In this document: one piece after another, positions 52,402 to 60,644 of the stretch
Layout of the letters: the number at the start of each line of letters is the position of its first letter
Position numbering within the stretch: the stretch's first letter is position 1
Assembly: GCF_001907675.1 (NCBI RefSeq)
Contig: NZ_MPNT01000024.1
Location: forward strand, 1 to 64,000
Direction: 5' to 3'
DNA: 64,000 bases
Source: Mycobacterium paraffinicum
GTDB taxonomy: Bacteria > Actinomycetota > Actinomycetes > Mycobacteriales > Mycobacteriaceae
Translations under genes and position numbers: made by a program
Notes under the pieces: generated by a model
Told to the model about the DNA's origin: nothing
Seen by the model: only the letters and a program-made list of their open reading frames with translations
Databases searched by the model: none

Positions 52402-53777
52402 CCGGCCGCGAACACCACATCGGGGTTGAGGATGCCCGCCGGGTCGAAGCTGTGCTTGATGCGGCGCATCAGGTCGACCTTGACCGGGTCTTCGAGTTCG
52501 AGGTAGTAGGGGGTCTTGGCGCGGCCCAGGCCGTGCTCGCCGGAGATCGCGCCACCCAATTCCATTGCCAGCGCGAAGATGTCGGTCAGCAGCTTCTTGC
52601 GCGTGTCGGGGTCCTTGCAGAAGATGGCCAGGTGCACGTTGCCGTCGCCGGCGTGCCCGCAACCGGCCGCGGCGCCGCCGGCGGCAGCCGCCAGGCCGCG
52701 CACGGCCGAGAGGAATTTGGGCATCGCGCCGCGCGGCACCACCGTGTCGATGAGGTCGTCGGCGCCGACCGCCTTCAACGTCCAGAACGCCTTCTCGCGC
52801 GCCTCGATCAGCTTGCGGGCCGAACCGCCCTCGAGCACGTAGGCGTCCACGGCGCCCAGCTCGGCCAGCAGCTCGCCGGCGTTCTCGACGTCCTCGTCCA
52901 GCCGGTCGGCGGACCGGTTCTCAAGTGCCACAACCAGATAGGCGTCGCAACTGTCGCGGACGTTGTCGGGGATGCCCAGCTCGAGGTTTTGTTGGTGCAC
53001 GAGCGCGGCCATCGTCACGTTGTCGATGTACTCCAGGATGTAGGGCGCGAGGCCGCTGCCCACGACCTTGGGGACCGCCGACATGATCTGGTCGAAGTCG
53101 GCGAACGGGGCGAGCAGGGCCGCGTTGTGGTCGAGGCGCGGATGTAGCTTGACGGTCACCTCGGTGGCCAGGGCCAGGGTGCCCTCGGAGCCGACGATGA
53201 GCTGGGTCAGGTCGTAGCCGGTGGAGATCTTGGCGATCTTGCCGCCGGTGCGGATCAGTTCGCCCGTCGGCAGCGCCGCCTGCAGCCCGAGCACGTTGTG
53301 GCGGGCGATGCCGTACTTGACCGCGTTCATGCCGCCGGCGTTGGTGCCGACGTTGCCGCCGACGCTGGACGACAGCTCGCCCGGGTGGACCATGTAGCGC
53401 AGGCCGGTGTCGGCGGTCGCGGCGTCCAGCTCGGTGAGCGTGACCCCGGGCTGGACGACGGCGACCTGGTTGGTGGTGTCGACCTCGAGCACGGCGTTCA
53501 TTCGTTCGAAGGAGATGAGCAGCCCGTCGGCCCGCGGGATCGCGGCGCCCGACAGGCCGGTGCCCGAGCCGCGTGCCGTCACCGGCACGCCACTGTCCGA
53601 GGCGGCCTTCAGTAGCTGCGAAACCGCTTCCGCCGAGGCCGGTTTGGCGACGTACGCCGGCCGTTGCGGCGGTTTCGTCAGCACCTCGTCATGCCAGTAG
53701 TCCTCGGGGATGGTGTCGCCGGTCAGCAGGTTGTGCTGGCCGACGATTTCGGCGAATCGTGCCGTCATGTCGCTCAT
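52398..53777 (-). CDS. FAD-linked D-2-hydroxyacid dehydrogenase (GlcD/lactate type)
   Basis: A 459-residue FAD-binding type 4 dehydrogenase. PCMH-type FAD domain: VPVTARGSGTGLSGAAIP near residue 60 and VGGNVGTNAGGMNAVKYG near residue 138. The C-terminal FAD-oxidase domain has GHAGDGNVHLAIF near residue 370 and the closing SGEHGLGRAK. It oxidises a D-2-hydroxyacid such as glycolate or D-lactate; matches the size of Rv2280 in the same relative neighbourhood. ATG 53777. It follows the polysaccharide deacetylase gene by 14 bp on the same strand. Confidence 0.87.
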   Translation of the reverse strand: MSDMTARFAEIVGQHNLLTGDTIPEDYWHDEVLTKPPQRPAYVAKPASAEAVSQLLKAASDSGVPVTARGSGTGLSGAAIPRADGLLISFERMNAVLEVDTTNQVAVVQPGVTLTELDAATADTGLRYMVHPGELSSSVGGNVGTNAGGMNAVKYGIARHNVLGLQAALPTGELIRTGGKIAKISTGYDLTQLIVGSEGTLALATEVTVKLHPRLDHNAALLAPFADFDQIMSAVPKVVGSGLAPYILEYIDNVTMAALVHQQNLELGIPDNVRDSCDAYLVVALENRSADRLDEDVENAGELLAELGAVDAYVLEGGSARKLIEAREKAFWTLKAVGADDLIDTVVPRGAMPKFLSAVRGLAAAAGGAAAGCGHAGDGNVHLAIFCKDPDTRKKLLTDIFALAMELGGAISGEHGLGRAKTPYYLELEDPVKVDLMRRIKHSFDPAGILNPDVVFAAG

Positions 53778-53791
53778 TGGAGCCTCACCTT

Positions 53792-54448
53792 CTACCGATT
53801 CACCTTATCCGGAGTGAGGTGATCGACGGGTGTTCGCACATGGCCGCGGACGATCGGCACGCAATCGTCGGGGAGGTCCGTGGTGACCTCGATGCCGGAC
53901 TCGTCGAGCTCATCGAGGAACCTCGGTAGCTGCTCCATCGCGCCGGTGGGCAGGTCGTGCAGGACCACCACGGTGTGCCGTTGGCTGTGGGCATCGGTAA
54001 GCGCCCGGCCCACCCAACCGCGGGGGTCGACCCAGTCGCGCGGGACGCTGTTCCACAGCACGCACGTGTACTGCTCCGCGACGAGGTGGTCGACCGCCGT
54101 CGCATTCAGGCAGCGCCGTTCCAGTGCGCCCTCAGTTCCCCATGGCCTGAAGTAGCGATCGGCATCGCCGAATTCGTCCAAAATCTCTTGTGCGCCGCCG
54201 ATTTCGTGAATGGTCTCGGCGGCAGAGAGCTCGCCCAGGGGCCGGCCGTGAGTGAAGGAGTGGTTGCCGATCCGGTGCCCCTCGCGCACGGCCCGCTCCA
54301 GTAATCCGCGTCCCATGGGGGAGCGGACGCTTTGCCCAACGACGAAGAAGATGGCGGACAGCTCACGGTCGGCGAGGACGTTGAGAACCTCGTCCGTGAC
54401 ACCGGCGGTCGGGCCGTTGTCAAAGGTCAACGTGATCTTTGATCGCAT
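53792..54448 (-). CDS. Polysaccharide deacetylase (NodB family)
   Basis: A 218-residue carbohydrate esterase family 4 domain without signal peptide. Motif 1 is TFDNGPT (residues 8-14): the first Asp (catalytic base) is kept, but the second, usually a metal ligand, is Asn. Motif 2 is HSFTHGRP (near residue 74), RPWGTEGAL is motif 3, and VLHDLP near the end is motif 5. It would remove N- or O-acetyl groups from a glycan, but without a secretion signal its place and activity are unclear. ATG 54448 preferred because upstream in-frame sequence crosses the TetR operator. It lies 53 bp from the divergent TetR gene. Confidence 0.75.
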   Translation of the reverse strand: MRSKITLTFDNGPTAGVTDEVLNVLADRELSAIFFVVGQSVRSPMGRGLLERAVREGHRIGNHSFTHGRPLGELSAAETIHEIGGAQEILDEFGDADRYFRPWGTEGALERRCLNATAVDHLVAEQYTCVLWNSVPRDWVDPRGWVGRALTDAHSQRHTVVVLHDLPTGAMEQLPRFLDELDESGIEVTTDLPDDCVPIVRGHVRTPVDHLTPDKVNR

Positions 54449-54469
54449 CACCCGACAGCCTACCTTGCC

Positions 54470-54487
54470 TGACTGATCGATCAGACA
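54470..54487. promoter_or_regulatory. TetR operator candidate, palindrome
   Basis: TGACTGATCGATCAGACA contains the perfect 12-bp palindrome CTGATCGATCAG and extends with one mismatch pair to 18 bp. It lies in the 52-bp gap between the deacetylase and TetR genes, so it could control both. Confidence 0.72.
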
Positions 54488-54500
54488 GTATCGTGGGCGG

Positions 54501-55124
54501 ATGACCGCGGCGGTGTCCAGCTCCGAGTTGCCCGCCGGCGACGCGCGGCAGCGCATCCTGCAGACGACGATCCAGTGCTTCTGCGCGTACGGCTACGAAA
54601 AGTCCTCGATGAAGCTGATCTCGACGAAGGCCGGCGTCTCGCAGACGCTGCTGCACTACCACTTCGAGACCAAGGAAAAGCTCTTCCAGGCCGCGATCGA
54701 CGACATGGCCAAACGCATGTTCGCGACGGCGGCGACCCGACTGCCGCACCGGACGTCGGTGCGGGAGGGTCTGACCGGGGCGGCCGGCCTGATGTACGCC
54801 CTATTCATCGACAACATCGACGCGGTCACGTTCATGGTGGAGTTCGCCGCGGCGGCCAACCACAACGAGTTCCTGCGGACCGCGTATGTCGACTATCGCG
54901 ATAAACAGCGGCGGCAGCTCGGCGAGGCGTTTCGCCGCATCGCCGGCGACGGCGTGCCGCAGCGCCTGATCGACGAGTCGGTGCGCCTCTTCGAGACCGT
55001 GCTGCTGGGCATGTCGATGCAGCGGCCGTTCGTTTCCGACACGTCGGCCTTTCGCCGCGACTTCGACGTGTTCGCCCAACTGCTCGCGGCCCGCATCACC
55101 GCAGGATTGGAACCAGGGCGATGA
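54501..55124 (+). CDS. TetR family regulator of the hydrolase-methyltransferase gene
   Basis: A 207-residue TetR protein. Helix-turn-helix at about residues 15-63 (ARQRILQTTIQCFCAYGYEK then VSQTLLHYHFETKEKLF). ATG 54501. It overlaps the downstream fusion gene by ATGA (55121-55124), so the pair is one operon. The palindrome 13 bp upstream is its probable operator. Ligand unknown. Confidence 0.86.
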   Translation: MTAAVSSSELPAGDARQRILQTTIQCFCAYGYEKSSMKLISTKAGVSQTLLHYHFETKEKLFQAAIDDMAKRMFATAATRLPHRTSVREGLTGAAGLMYALFIDNIDAVTFMVEFAAAANHNEFLRTAYVDYRDKQRRQLGEAFRRIAGDGVPQRLIDESVRLFETVLLGMSMQRPFVSDTSAFRRDFDVFAQLLAARITAGLEPGR

Positions 55125-56944
55125 CCACGAACCTCACCGAGCAACCGATGGTCGAAGACACCGTGACCGGATCCGGGGGCAAGCGAATCTTCGTGCGCCG
55201 CTACGACAATCCCACCGCCGACTACGTCTTGGTGCTGGTGCACGGCACCGCCGGCAACAGCGAGAGTTACGACGCGTTCGCCGAGCACGTGCGGCGCAAT
55301 TACCGGGCGGCGGTCTATTCGTTCGACCTGACCGGGCACGGCCGCACCGAGGGCGAGCCGGGGGTGTTCAGCTTCGAGGACTTCCTCGAAGACACCAGGG
55401 CCGTCACCGATTACGCGGCGCTGCGCACGTCCCTCCCCATCGTCGTGCACGGCGCGAGCCAGGGCGGGGAAGTCGCGTTCCACGCGCTCGACGCGTGCCC
55501 GGCCGTGACGGCCGGCGTGTGCATGAACATCCTGCTGAACGACGAGATCCCGATGAGCCCGGCGATCCGGTTGTTCCGGTCGCGCCCGGCGAAGTGGGCG
55601 GCGGACAAGCTCGGTGATCGGCTGCAGGTCCCATTAAGACGGGTCATCGACTTCAGGGCCGCCTACCAGGAAGACCCCGGGCTGCTGGACACGAGGAAGA
55701 AAGACCCGTTCTACGTCTGGCGGTACGGGCTCAAGAGCTACCACTCGGTGTTCAACTACGTGCCGCCAAAACCCGCCGCCGCCAACACCAAACCCGTCCT
55801 GATCACCTGCGGGCAGCACGACGAGATCGTCGGCCCCGAGCACTGCCGGGCATGCTTCGAGCGGATCGGCGGGACCAAGGATTTCTTCATCATGCCCGGC
55901 GGCGGGCATCAGCTCATGCTGTTCGACACGGTCGTGTACAGCCGCGTGATCGACTCGTGGATCCGGGAACGCGTGCTCGGGGACGCCCCGTCGTGGGAGC
56001 CGCCGATCGAACCCGAAGAGCGACGCTTCTTCGAGTTCCTCGACCGCGAACGGGCCAACGACGCAACAGGCGAGCCCGAGTACCGCTACTCGGTGATCGA
56101 CCGCGCGCTGATGCGGATCAGCAACGGCACGATCGAGCGCGGCGTGCGCTACTTCTCCAACGCCGAGGTCAGCGAACAGTGGCGCTTCACCGCCGACCTT
56201 GTCGGCGAAATCGACTACGCCGCATGGGAATTCCTCCGCGACTACCTTCCGTCCGTCGACGGTCGGCGCCCGAGGATGGCGGTGATCGGGTGCGGCCGTG
56301 GTGGGGCGATCGAGGGATTGCTCAAACGCTATCCGGAGTTGGGCCAATGGGACATCGTGGGCGTCGACGTCGACTATAAATCGATCGACGCGGCCCGCAA
56401 GCGGTTCGCCGACACGGACGGGGTGAGCTTCGTCGTCGGCGACGCGCGTGACCCGGAGGTGTTGGGGACCAATCGATTCGACCTGGTCTACCAGCACGGG
56501 GTGCTCGACCACTGCACCGAACACCGCCGCCTGATGGACAGCGTCTTTCGCGCGCTGCGGCCGGGCGGCCGGATGTTCTACGTCGCACCGGACCGCAACG
56601 TGTGCACCTGGCTGTGTTTCGTGACCGTCGGGCCGCTGTTCGTGTTCGGTCTGCGCAAGACCAACCACGACTTCCGGCGATTCCCTCGCCCCGCCGAGTT
56701 GAACGCCATGCTTGCGCAGACCGGTTTCGAGCTGCTGCCCCGGCGAGGCCGGCCGCACGCCCCCGCCATGGTCGGGGTCGAATACAAGTCGGGGATGAAC
56801 CCGTTCCCCGTCAAGAAATCGGTGCGCACCCGCGCCCTAGGCGAGGAGATCTTCGAGCACACCGAGCCCCGGTGGTGGCTGAGGAACGGCTTCGTCGGAG
56901 AGTATGCGGGAGCGGTCCAAAAGCCGCTGATTAACGCCCGTTGA
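55121..56944 (+). CDS. Bifunctional alpha/beta hydrolase - SAM-dependent methyltransferase fusion
   Basis: A 607-residue two-domain protein. Residues 1-290 form an alpha/beta hydrolase of monoglyceride lipase type: LVHGTAGNSESY near 39-50, nucleophile Ser113 in HGASQGG, acid Asp234 in GQHDEI and base His263 in GGGHQLML. Residues about 340-607 form a class I methyltransferase: motif I MAVIGCGRGGAIEG near 386-399, acidic end GVDVDYKSID, and VVGDARD. A hinge of about 50 residues joins them. It follows TetR in a coupled operon. Hydrolysing and methylating one metabolite in sequence is the simple reading; the substrate is unknown. Confidence 0.82.
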   Translation: MTTNLTEQPMVEDTVTGSGGKRIFVRRYDNPTADYVLVLVHGTAGNSESYDAFAEHVRRNYRAAVYSFDLTGHGRTEGEPGVFSFEDFLEDTRAVTDYAALRTSLPIVVHGASQGGEVAFHALDACPAVTAGVCMNILLNDEIPMSPAIRLFRSRPAKWAADKLGDRLQVPLRRVIDFRAAYQEDPGLLDTRKKDPFYVWRYGLKSYHSVFNYVPPKPAAANTKPVLITCGQHDEIVGPEHCRACFERIGGTKDFFIMPGGGHQLMLFDTVVYSRVIDSWIRERVLGDAPSWEPPIEPEERRFFEFLDRERANDATGEPEYRYSVIDRALMRISNGTIERGVRYFSNAEVSEQWRFTADLVGEIDYAAWEFLRDYLPSVDGRRPRMAVIGCGRGGAIEGLLKRYPELGQWDIVGVDVDYKSIDAARKRFADTDGVSFVVGDARDPEVLGTNRFDLVYQHGVLDHCTEHRRLMDSVFRALRPGGRMFYVAPDRNVCTWLCFVTVGPLFVFGLRKTNHDFRRFPRPAELNAMLAQTGFELLPRRGRPHAPAMVGVEYKSGMNPFPVKKSVRTRALGEEIFEHTEPRWWLRNGFVGEYAGAVQKPLINAR

Positions 56945-57067
56945 GCAGCGGGTTTCGATTCGGGACTGGGTGGCTATCCGGAACCAGCAGGGCAGTCAGC
57001 TTTCCGACAGGAGATCGACACGGACCTCCAAGGAACTCAGTCCTACCGCGGCCAGGGCAGTAACGGA

Positions 57068-58216
57068 GTGCTCCTGGTGCCAGGCGGTCTCCTTGGCGAC
57101 GGTCGGTACGAGCTGCGCGGTGTCCTGGGCCGCGGGGCGATGGCCGAGGTACGCGACGGGTGGGACCGCAAGCTGAACCGGCCCGTCGCCATCAAGCTGC
57201 TCTATCCCGGCGTGGCCGAGCGGCCGGACAACCGCTCGCGGTTCGACACGGAGGGGCGTCTCGCCGCGCGGCTGACCGGGCGGCACGTCGTGGTGGTCCA
57301 CGACGTCGGTGACCATTACGGGCTGCCGTTCATCGTCATGGAGCGGTTACCCGGCGTGACGCTGGCCGACCACATCGCCCGCGGGCCGCTGCCGGTGTCC
57401 TTCGTGTACGCCGTGCTCGACGGCGTCCTGGACGCCCTGACCGAGGCGCACAGCGCCGGCATCCTGCACCGAGACGTCAAGCCCGGCAACATCTTGTTCA
57501 CCGCCGCGGGTGAACCCAAGCTCGCCGACTTCGGCATCGCCAAGACGTCCGGCGCCGCCTACACCCGGGCGGGCGAGGTCGTCGGCAGCATGGCCTACCT
57601 GAGCCCGGAGCGGCTGACGTCCAAGCCGGGCACGGTGGTCGACGACCTGTACGCCGTCGGCGTGGTGGGCTACGAGGCGCTGACCGGGCGGCGGCCGTTC
57701 CCGCAGGAGGACCTGGGCGCGCTGGCGCACGCGATCCTGCACGAGACGCCGCCGCCGCTGGCCGCGCTACGCCCGGATGTGCCGCCCAACCTCGCCGCCG
57801 CGATCGAACGGGCCATGGCGCGCGACCCCAAGTGGCGGTTCGACCAGGCCGCCGCAATGCGAGCCACGCTGGCCGGCGCCGCGCACCCGGCGATGCCCAC
57901 CGGCACCCGGGTGATGGAGGCGCCGCCGCCAGCCGTGCTGACCTACACGCCCGCGCGGCTGGAGCCAGACAGTCCCCGGCGCAAATGGTGGATCGCGGCG
58001 ATCGCTGCCGCGTTCGCGCTGGCGCTCCTGTTGTTCGCCATCGATCCGCCGTTCTCGGCGCCACCCCCGGCGCCCACGACGACGACGACCACGCCGGCGC
58101 CGCCCCCGACGACCACCGCCACCACCACACCGAGCAGCAGCACCCCGCAGCCGGCGCCCCCGCCGGGTCCACCCGGTCACGGGGGCCCTAAGCACAAAGG
58201 CGGGCACGGCGGCTGA
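57068..58216 (+). CDS. Membrane Ser/Thr protein kinase
   Basis: A 382-residue eukaryotic-like kinase. The glycine loop is GRGAMAEV (residues 21-28), the ATP lysine is Lys43 in AIKLL, the catalytic loop is HRDVKPGN (134-141), DFG is at 154-156, and the activation segment ends in PE at 180-181, with threonine in TRAGEVVGSM. All catalytic residues are present. One transmembrane helix at about 307-326 is followed by a Thr/Pro-rich tail (about 55 residues) outside the cell with no sensor fold. The start is GTG 57068 or GTG 57077; the latter has GGAG 8 nt upstream. Confidence 0.88.
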   Translation: MLLVPGGLLGDGRYELRGVLGRGAMAEVRDGWDRKLNRPVAIKLLYPGVAERPDNRSRFDTEGRLAARLTGRHVVVVHDVGDHYGLPFIVMERLPGVTLADHIARGPLPVSFVYAVLDGVLDALTEAHSAGILHRDVKPGNILFTAAGEPKLADFGIAKTSGAAYTRAGEVVGSMAYLSPERLTSKPGTVVDDLYAVGVVGYEALTGRRPFPQEDLGALAHAILHETPPPLAALRPDVPPNLAAAIERAMARDPKWRFDQAAAMRATLAGAAHPAMPTGTRVMEAPPPAVLTYTPARLEPDSPRRKWWIAAIAAAFALALLLFAIDPPFSAPPPAPTTTTTTPAPPPTTTATTTPSSSTPQPAPPPGPPGHGGPKHKGGHGG

Positions 58217-58435
58217 TTTGAAAGATGCGTTGCGAGAAGCAGTGCCCGTCCCCTGGCATGGTCGAAAGTGGGTTCGGCGGGCTGCCACCTAATTCGCCCG
58301 CTACAGGTCCTCACCCTTATCCCGCACACCTTGGACCACAAGTGGCCGTTGCTAGGCGAAATCCCCGAAGAATTCGAAGGGCCACGCGGATGACGACCGA
58401 GGTCGGCGGCTACCAGCTGTGACAATGGAGACAAC
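58217..58435. other. Non-coding gap with coding-like fragments
   Basis: This 219-bp stretch between two genes holds short protein-like frames (for instance a closing frame reading LLGEIPEEFEGPRG before a TGA near 58390) but no intact gene. It may be decayed sequence. A short frame on the + strand from 58225 has no support. Confidence 0.35.
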
Positions 58436-58843
58436 ATGACTCAGCCCGATGACCGGCATCTAGGGCACAACAAGCCGGAAATTAACGCCGAAGAATTCCT
58501 GCGAAAGGAGCTGCTGCTCGACGGGCAGGCAATGTGTATCCCGATGGCGCAGGTCACATCCATCATGAGACGTCATCGCCTCGCCGATACCGTCGAGGAC
58601 GAGCAAAACTTGGTGCTGCGCACGATTCGATCCCTGCTCGACGACGGCCTCATGAAGATCGGCGACATACTCGGCGCTTCTGATGAACGAGTGGTGCCTT
58701 GGGATCTCTCGATCGATGCCGCCATGGAGCGCCTTCGCGATCTTTTCGTCGGCCACTACGACGAGCCCACGCTGTGGGATTTGGCGGTCTGGTTCCAATT
58801 GACACCCGACGGCGAAAAAGTGGCCGAGTCATTGAAAGGCTGA
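58436..58843 (+). CDS. Hypothetical protein
   Basis: A 135-residue acidic, soluble protein starting MTQPDDRHLGHNKPE. The helical pattern with VEDEQNLVLRTIRSLLDDGL and MKIGDILGASDERVVPWDLS resembles a small winged-helix or regulator-like domain, but I recognise no family. No signal peptide. ATG 58436, with GGAGACAAC just upstream serving as ribosome site. It stands between a kinase and a pseudokinase, separated from each by decayed-looking sequence. Confidence 0.6.
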   Translation: MTQPDDRHLGHNKPEINAEEFLRKELLLDGQAMCIPMAQVTSIMRRHRLADTVEDEQNLVLRTIRSLLDDGLMKIGDILGASDERVVPWDLSIDAAMERLRDLFVGHYDEPTLWDLAVWFQLTPDGEKVAESLKG

Positions 58844-58849
58844 CAGTAG

Positions 58850-59020
58850 TTCAACCGTCACCTTTATTACTACGACTACCGCGGCGTCGTCGACGCCGAC
58901 ACCGGTGCCGTCTACGGGTGGCCGGACGGTCCGATCAATGCCACCCCGCAGCCGCCGCCAGCCGGAACACCCAACTTCACCTGCGGCCTATTCTGGTGTC
59001 CGGTGCCGCCGCACGCGTGA
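58850..59020 (+). pseudogene. Truncated gene remnant (C-terminal end of a secreted-type protein)
   Basis: A 56-residue in-frame stretch directly after a TAG and ending in TGA at 59018-59020. It has aromatic-rich, typically coding text (FNRHLYYYDYRGVV, TGAVYGWPDG) and two cysteines near the end (TCGLFWCP), but no start codon. It reads like the surviving C-terminal end of a lost secreted or cell-wall protein. Confidence 0.5.
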
Positions 59021-59099
59021 GCCGCCGCACGTTAGGTCGGCGCCCGATTCGGGAACCCGCACGGTTGGACCTTTACGACCTAACGAAAGGACTGCCCCA

Positions 59100-60533
59100 T
59101 TGACCGCGCGGCTTGGCACCCGGCTCGGGCCCTACGAGCTGCGATCGCTGATCGGAGCGGGTGTGACGGGCGAGGTCTACCGCGCGCACGACACGGTTAG
59201 GGACCGGACGGTCGCGGTCAAGCTGGTATCCGCCGACATCGCCGCGGAACCCGGCTTCCAGCAACGCTTTCGACAGGACTGCGGTGTTGCCGCGCGGTTG
59301 GAGGAGCCGCATGTCATCCCGGTGCACGACTTCGGTTCGATCAACGGGGTTTGTTATGTCGACATGCAGCTGGTCGACGGCGGCAGCCTCAGGAATCTGC
59401 TGCGCGAGCGGGGGCCACTGGAAGCGTCGCGCGCCGCGTCGATCGCCGCGCAGGTGGCGCGGGCGCTGGACGCCTCGCACGCCGCCGGGCTGGTGCATTT
59501 GGCTGTTCGGCCCGAAAACGTGCTGCTGACCCGGGACCACTTCGCGTATCTCGTCGACTTCGGTCTCGGGCACGGCGACCCGTCGCGGGTGTATATGGCG
59601 CCCGAGCGCTTCACCACCGGCCGGGTCGGGCCGCAGACCGACGTGTACTCCCTGGCGTGCCTGCTCTACGAGTGCCTGACCGGTCAGCCTCCGTTCGAGG
59701 CGTCCGACCCGGCCGAGCTGAGGAGCGCCCACCTGCTCTCGCCGGCGCCGCGACCCAGCATCATGCGCCGTGGCGTGGGCCGGGCCTTCGACGACGTCAT
59801 CGCCGTCGGCATGGCCAAACAGCGCACGGAGCGGTTCGCCTCCGCGGGTGAACTCGCCCGGGCGGCGAGCGAGGCCGTGAACGCGGCCTACGAGCGGGTC
59901 ACGGTCGGTGCTAGCGCGGGGCCTCTTGGCACTCGTCCGTTCGAGGCGATCCACCCGAACCCGGATGACACCGGCTTCAGTCCGTATCCGGTTGTGGCAA
60001 CCCCGCCTTCGCCACGACCGCCTCGTTTGGGTGGCCGCGCGCCGCTGGTGGCGGCCGGGGCGGCGGTGGCGCTGGTGGTCGTCGGGCTGATCGTGGCGCT
60101 GGTGTCGGCGCTTGTCGACCATGGTTCGCCGCCGCCTCGGACGGCTCAGGCGCCATCGCCGGCGCCGTCCAGCCCGCCGCCGCCGAAGACGCCGACGTTG
60201 TCGGCTCCGGTGCGCGGCGCCGACGGGTTAGGTTTCGTCGGCGAGACCGCCCGCTGTGACCCGGGTAATCCGCCGGCCGCCGTCGTGCGGACCGCCAAGT
60301 CGCTGGCCGTAGTGTGCCAAAACCTCAGCGGCAGTTACTACTACCGCGGCGAGCGGATCAGCGACGGCGCCCACATCGAGCTGTCCAATGCCGAGCGGGT
60401 CGGGGATGGGTTCGACGTGACCAACCCGGTTGACGGCGTCGTCTATGAGGTGCGGCCGAGTCGGCTCCGGATCATCAGCGGCAGCCACGTCGATTCGTCC
60501 GAGCCGGTGCTGCAGTACGCGACGGCGTCGTGA
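59100..60533 (+). CDS. Membrane protein with degenerate Ser/Thr kinase domain (pseudokinase)
   Basis: A 477-residue protein. The kinase fold is clear (GAGVTGEVY at 19-27, Lys41 in VAVKL, DFG 153-155), but the catalytic loop is HLAVRPEN at 133-140: Asp135 is Ala and the following Lys is Arg. The activation segment is about ten residues shorter than in its neighbour and lacks the usual threonine. A transmembrane helix at about 315-338, a Pro-rich stretch, then an extracellular domain of about 110 residues with two cysteines follow. TTG 59100 with AAAGGA upstream is the best start. Probably a binding or scaffold kinase without phosphotransfer. Confidence 0.82.
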   Translation: MTARLGTRLGPYELRSLIGAGVTGEVYRAHDTVRDRTVAVKLVSADIAAEPGFQQRFRQDCGVAARLEEPHVIPVHDFGSINGVCYVDMQLVDGGSLRNLLRERGPLEASRAASIAAQVARALDASHAAGLVHLAVRPENVLLTRDHFAYLVDFGLGHGDPSRVYMAPERFTTGRVGPQTDVYSLACLLYECLTGQPPFEASDPAELRSAHLLSPAPRPSIMRRGVGRAFDDVIAVGMAKQRTERFASAGELARAASEAVNAAYERVTVGASAGPLGTRPFEAIHPNPDDTGFSPYPVVATPPSPRPPRLGGRAPLVAAGAAVALVVVGLIVALVSALVDHGSPPPRTAQAPSPAPSSPPPPKTPTLSAPVRGADGLGFVGETARCDPGNPPAAVVRTAKSLAVVCQNLSGSYYYRGERISDGAHIELSNAERVGDGFDVTNPVDGVVYEVRPSRLRIISGSHVDSSEPVLQYATAS

Positions 60534-60644
60534 TCACGCCGGCCGGCTGCCGATCTCCAGGCCGGCTAGCTTGCAGGTGCCGCGAACACCACCCGGCCGT
60601 ATTCCCTTACCCGGCAAGGCAATCGACCGGCGAGGTGGACGCCG

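Noticed and set aside
58225..58422. A 65-codon frame before the hypothetical gene at 58436
   Set aside because: No ribosome site, no family and a different frame looks equally coding-like in part, so it is more likely decayed sequence.
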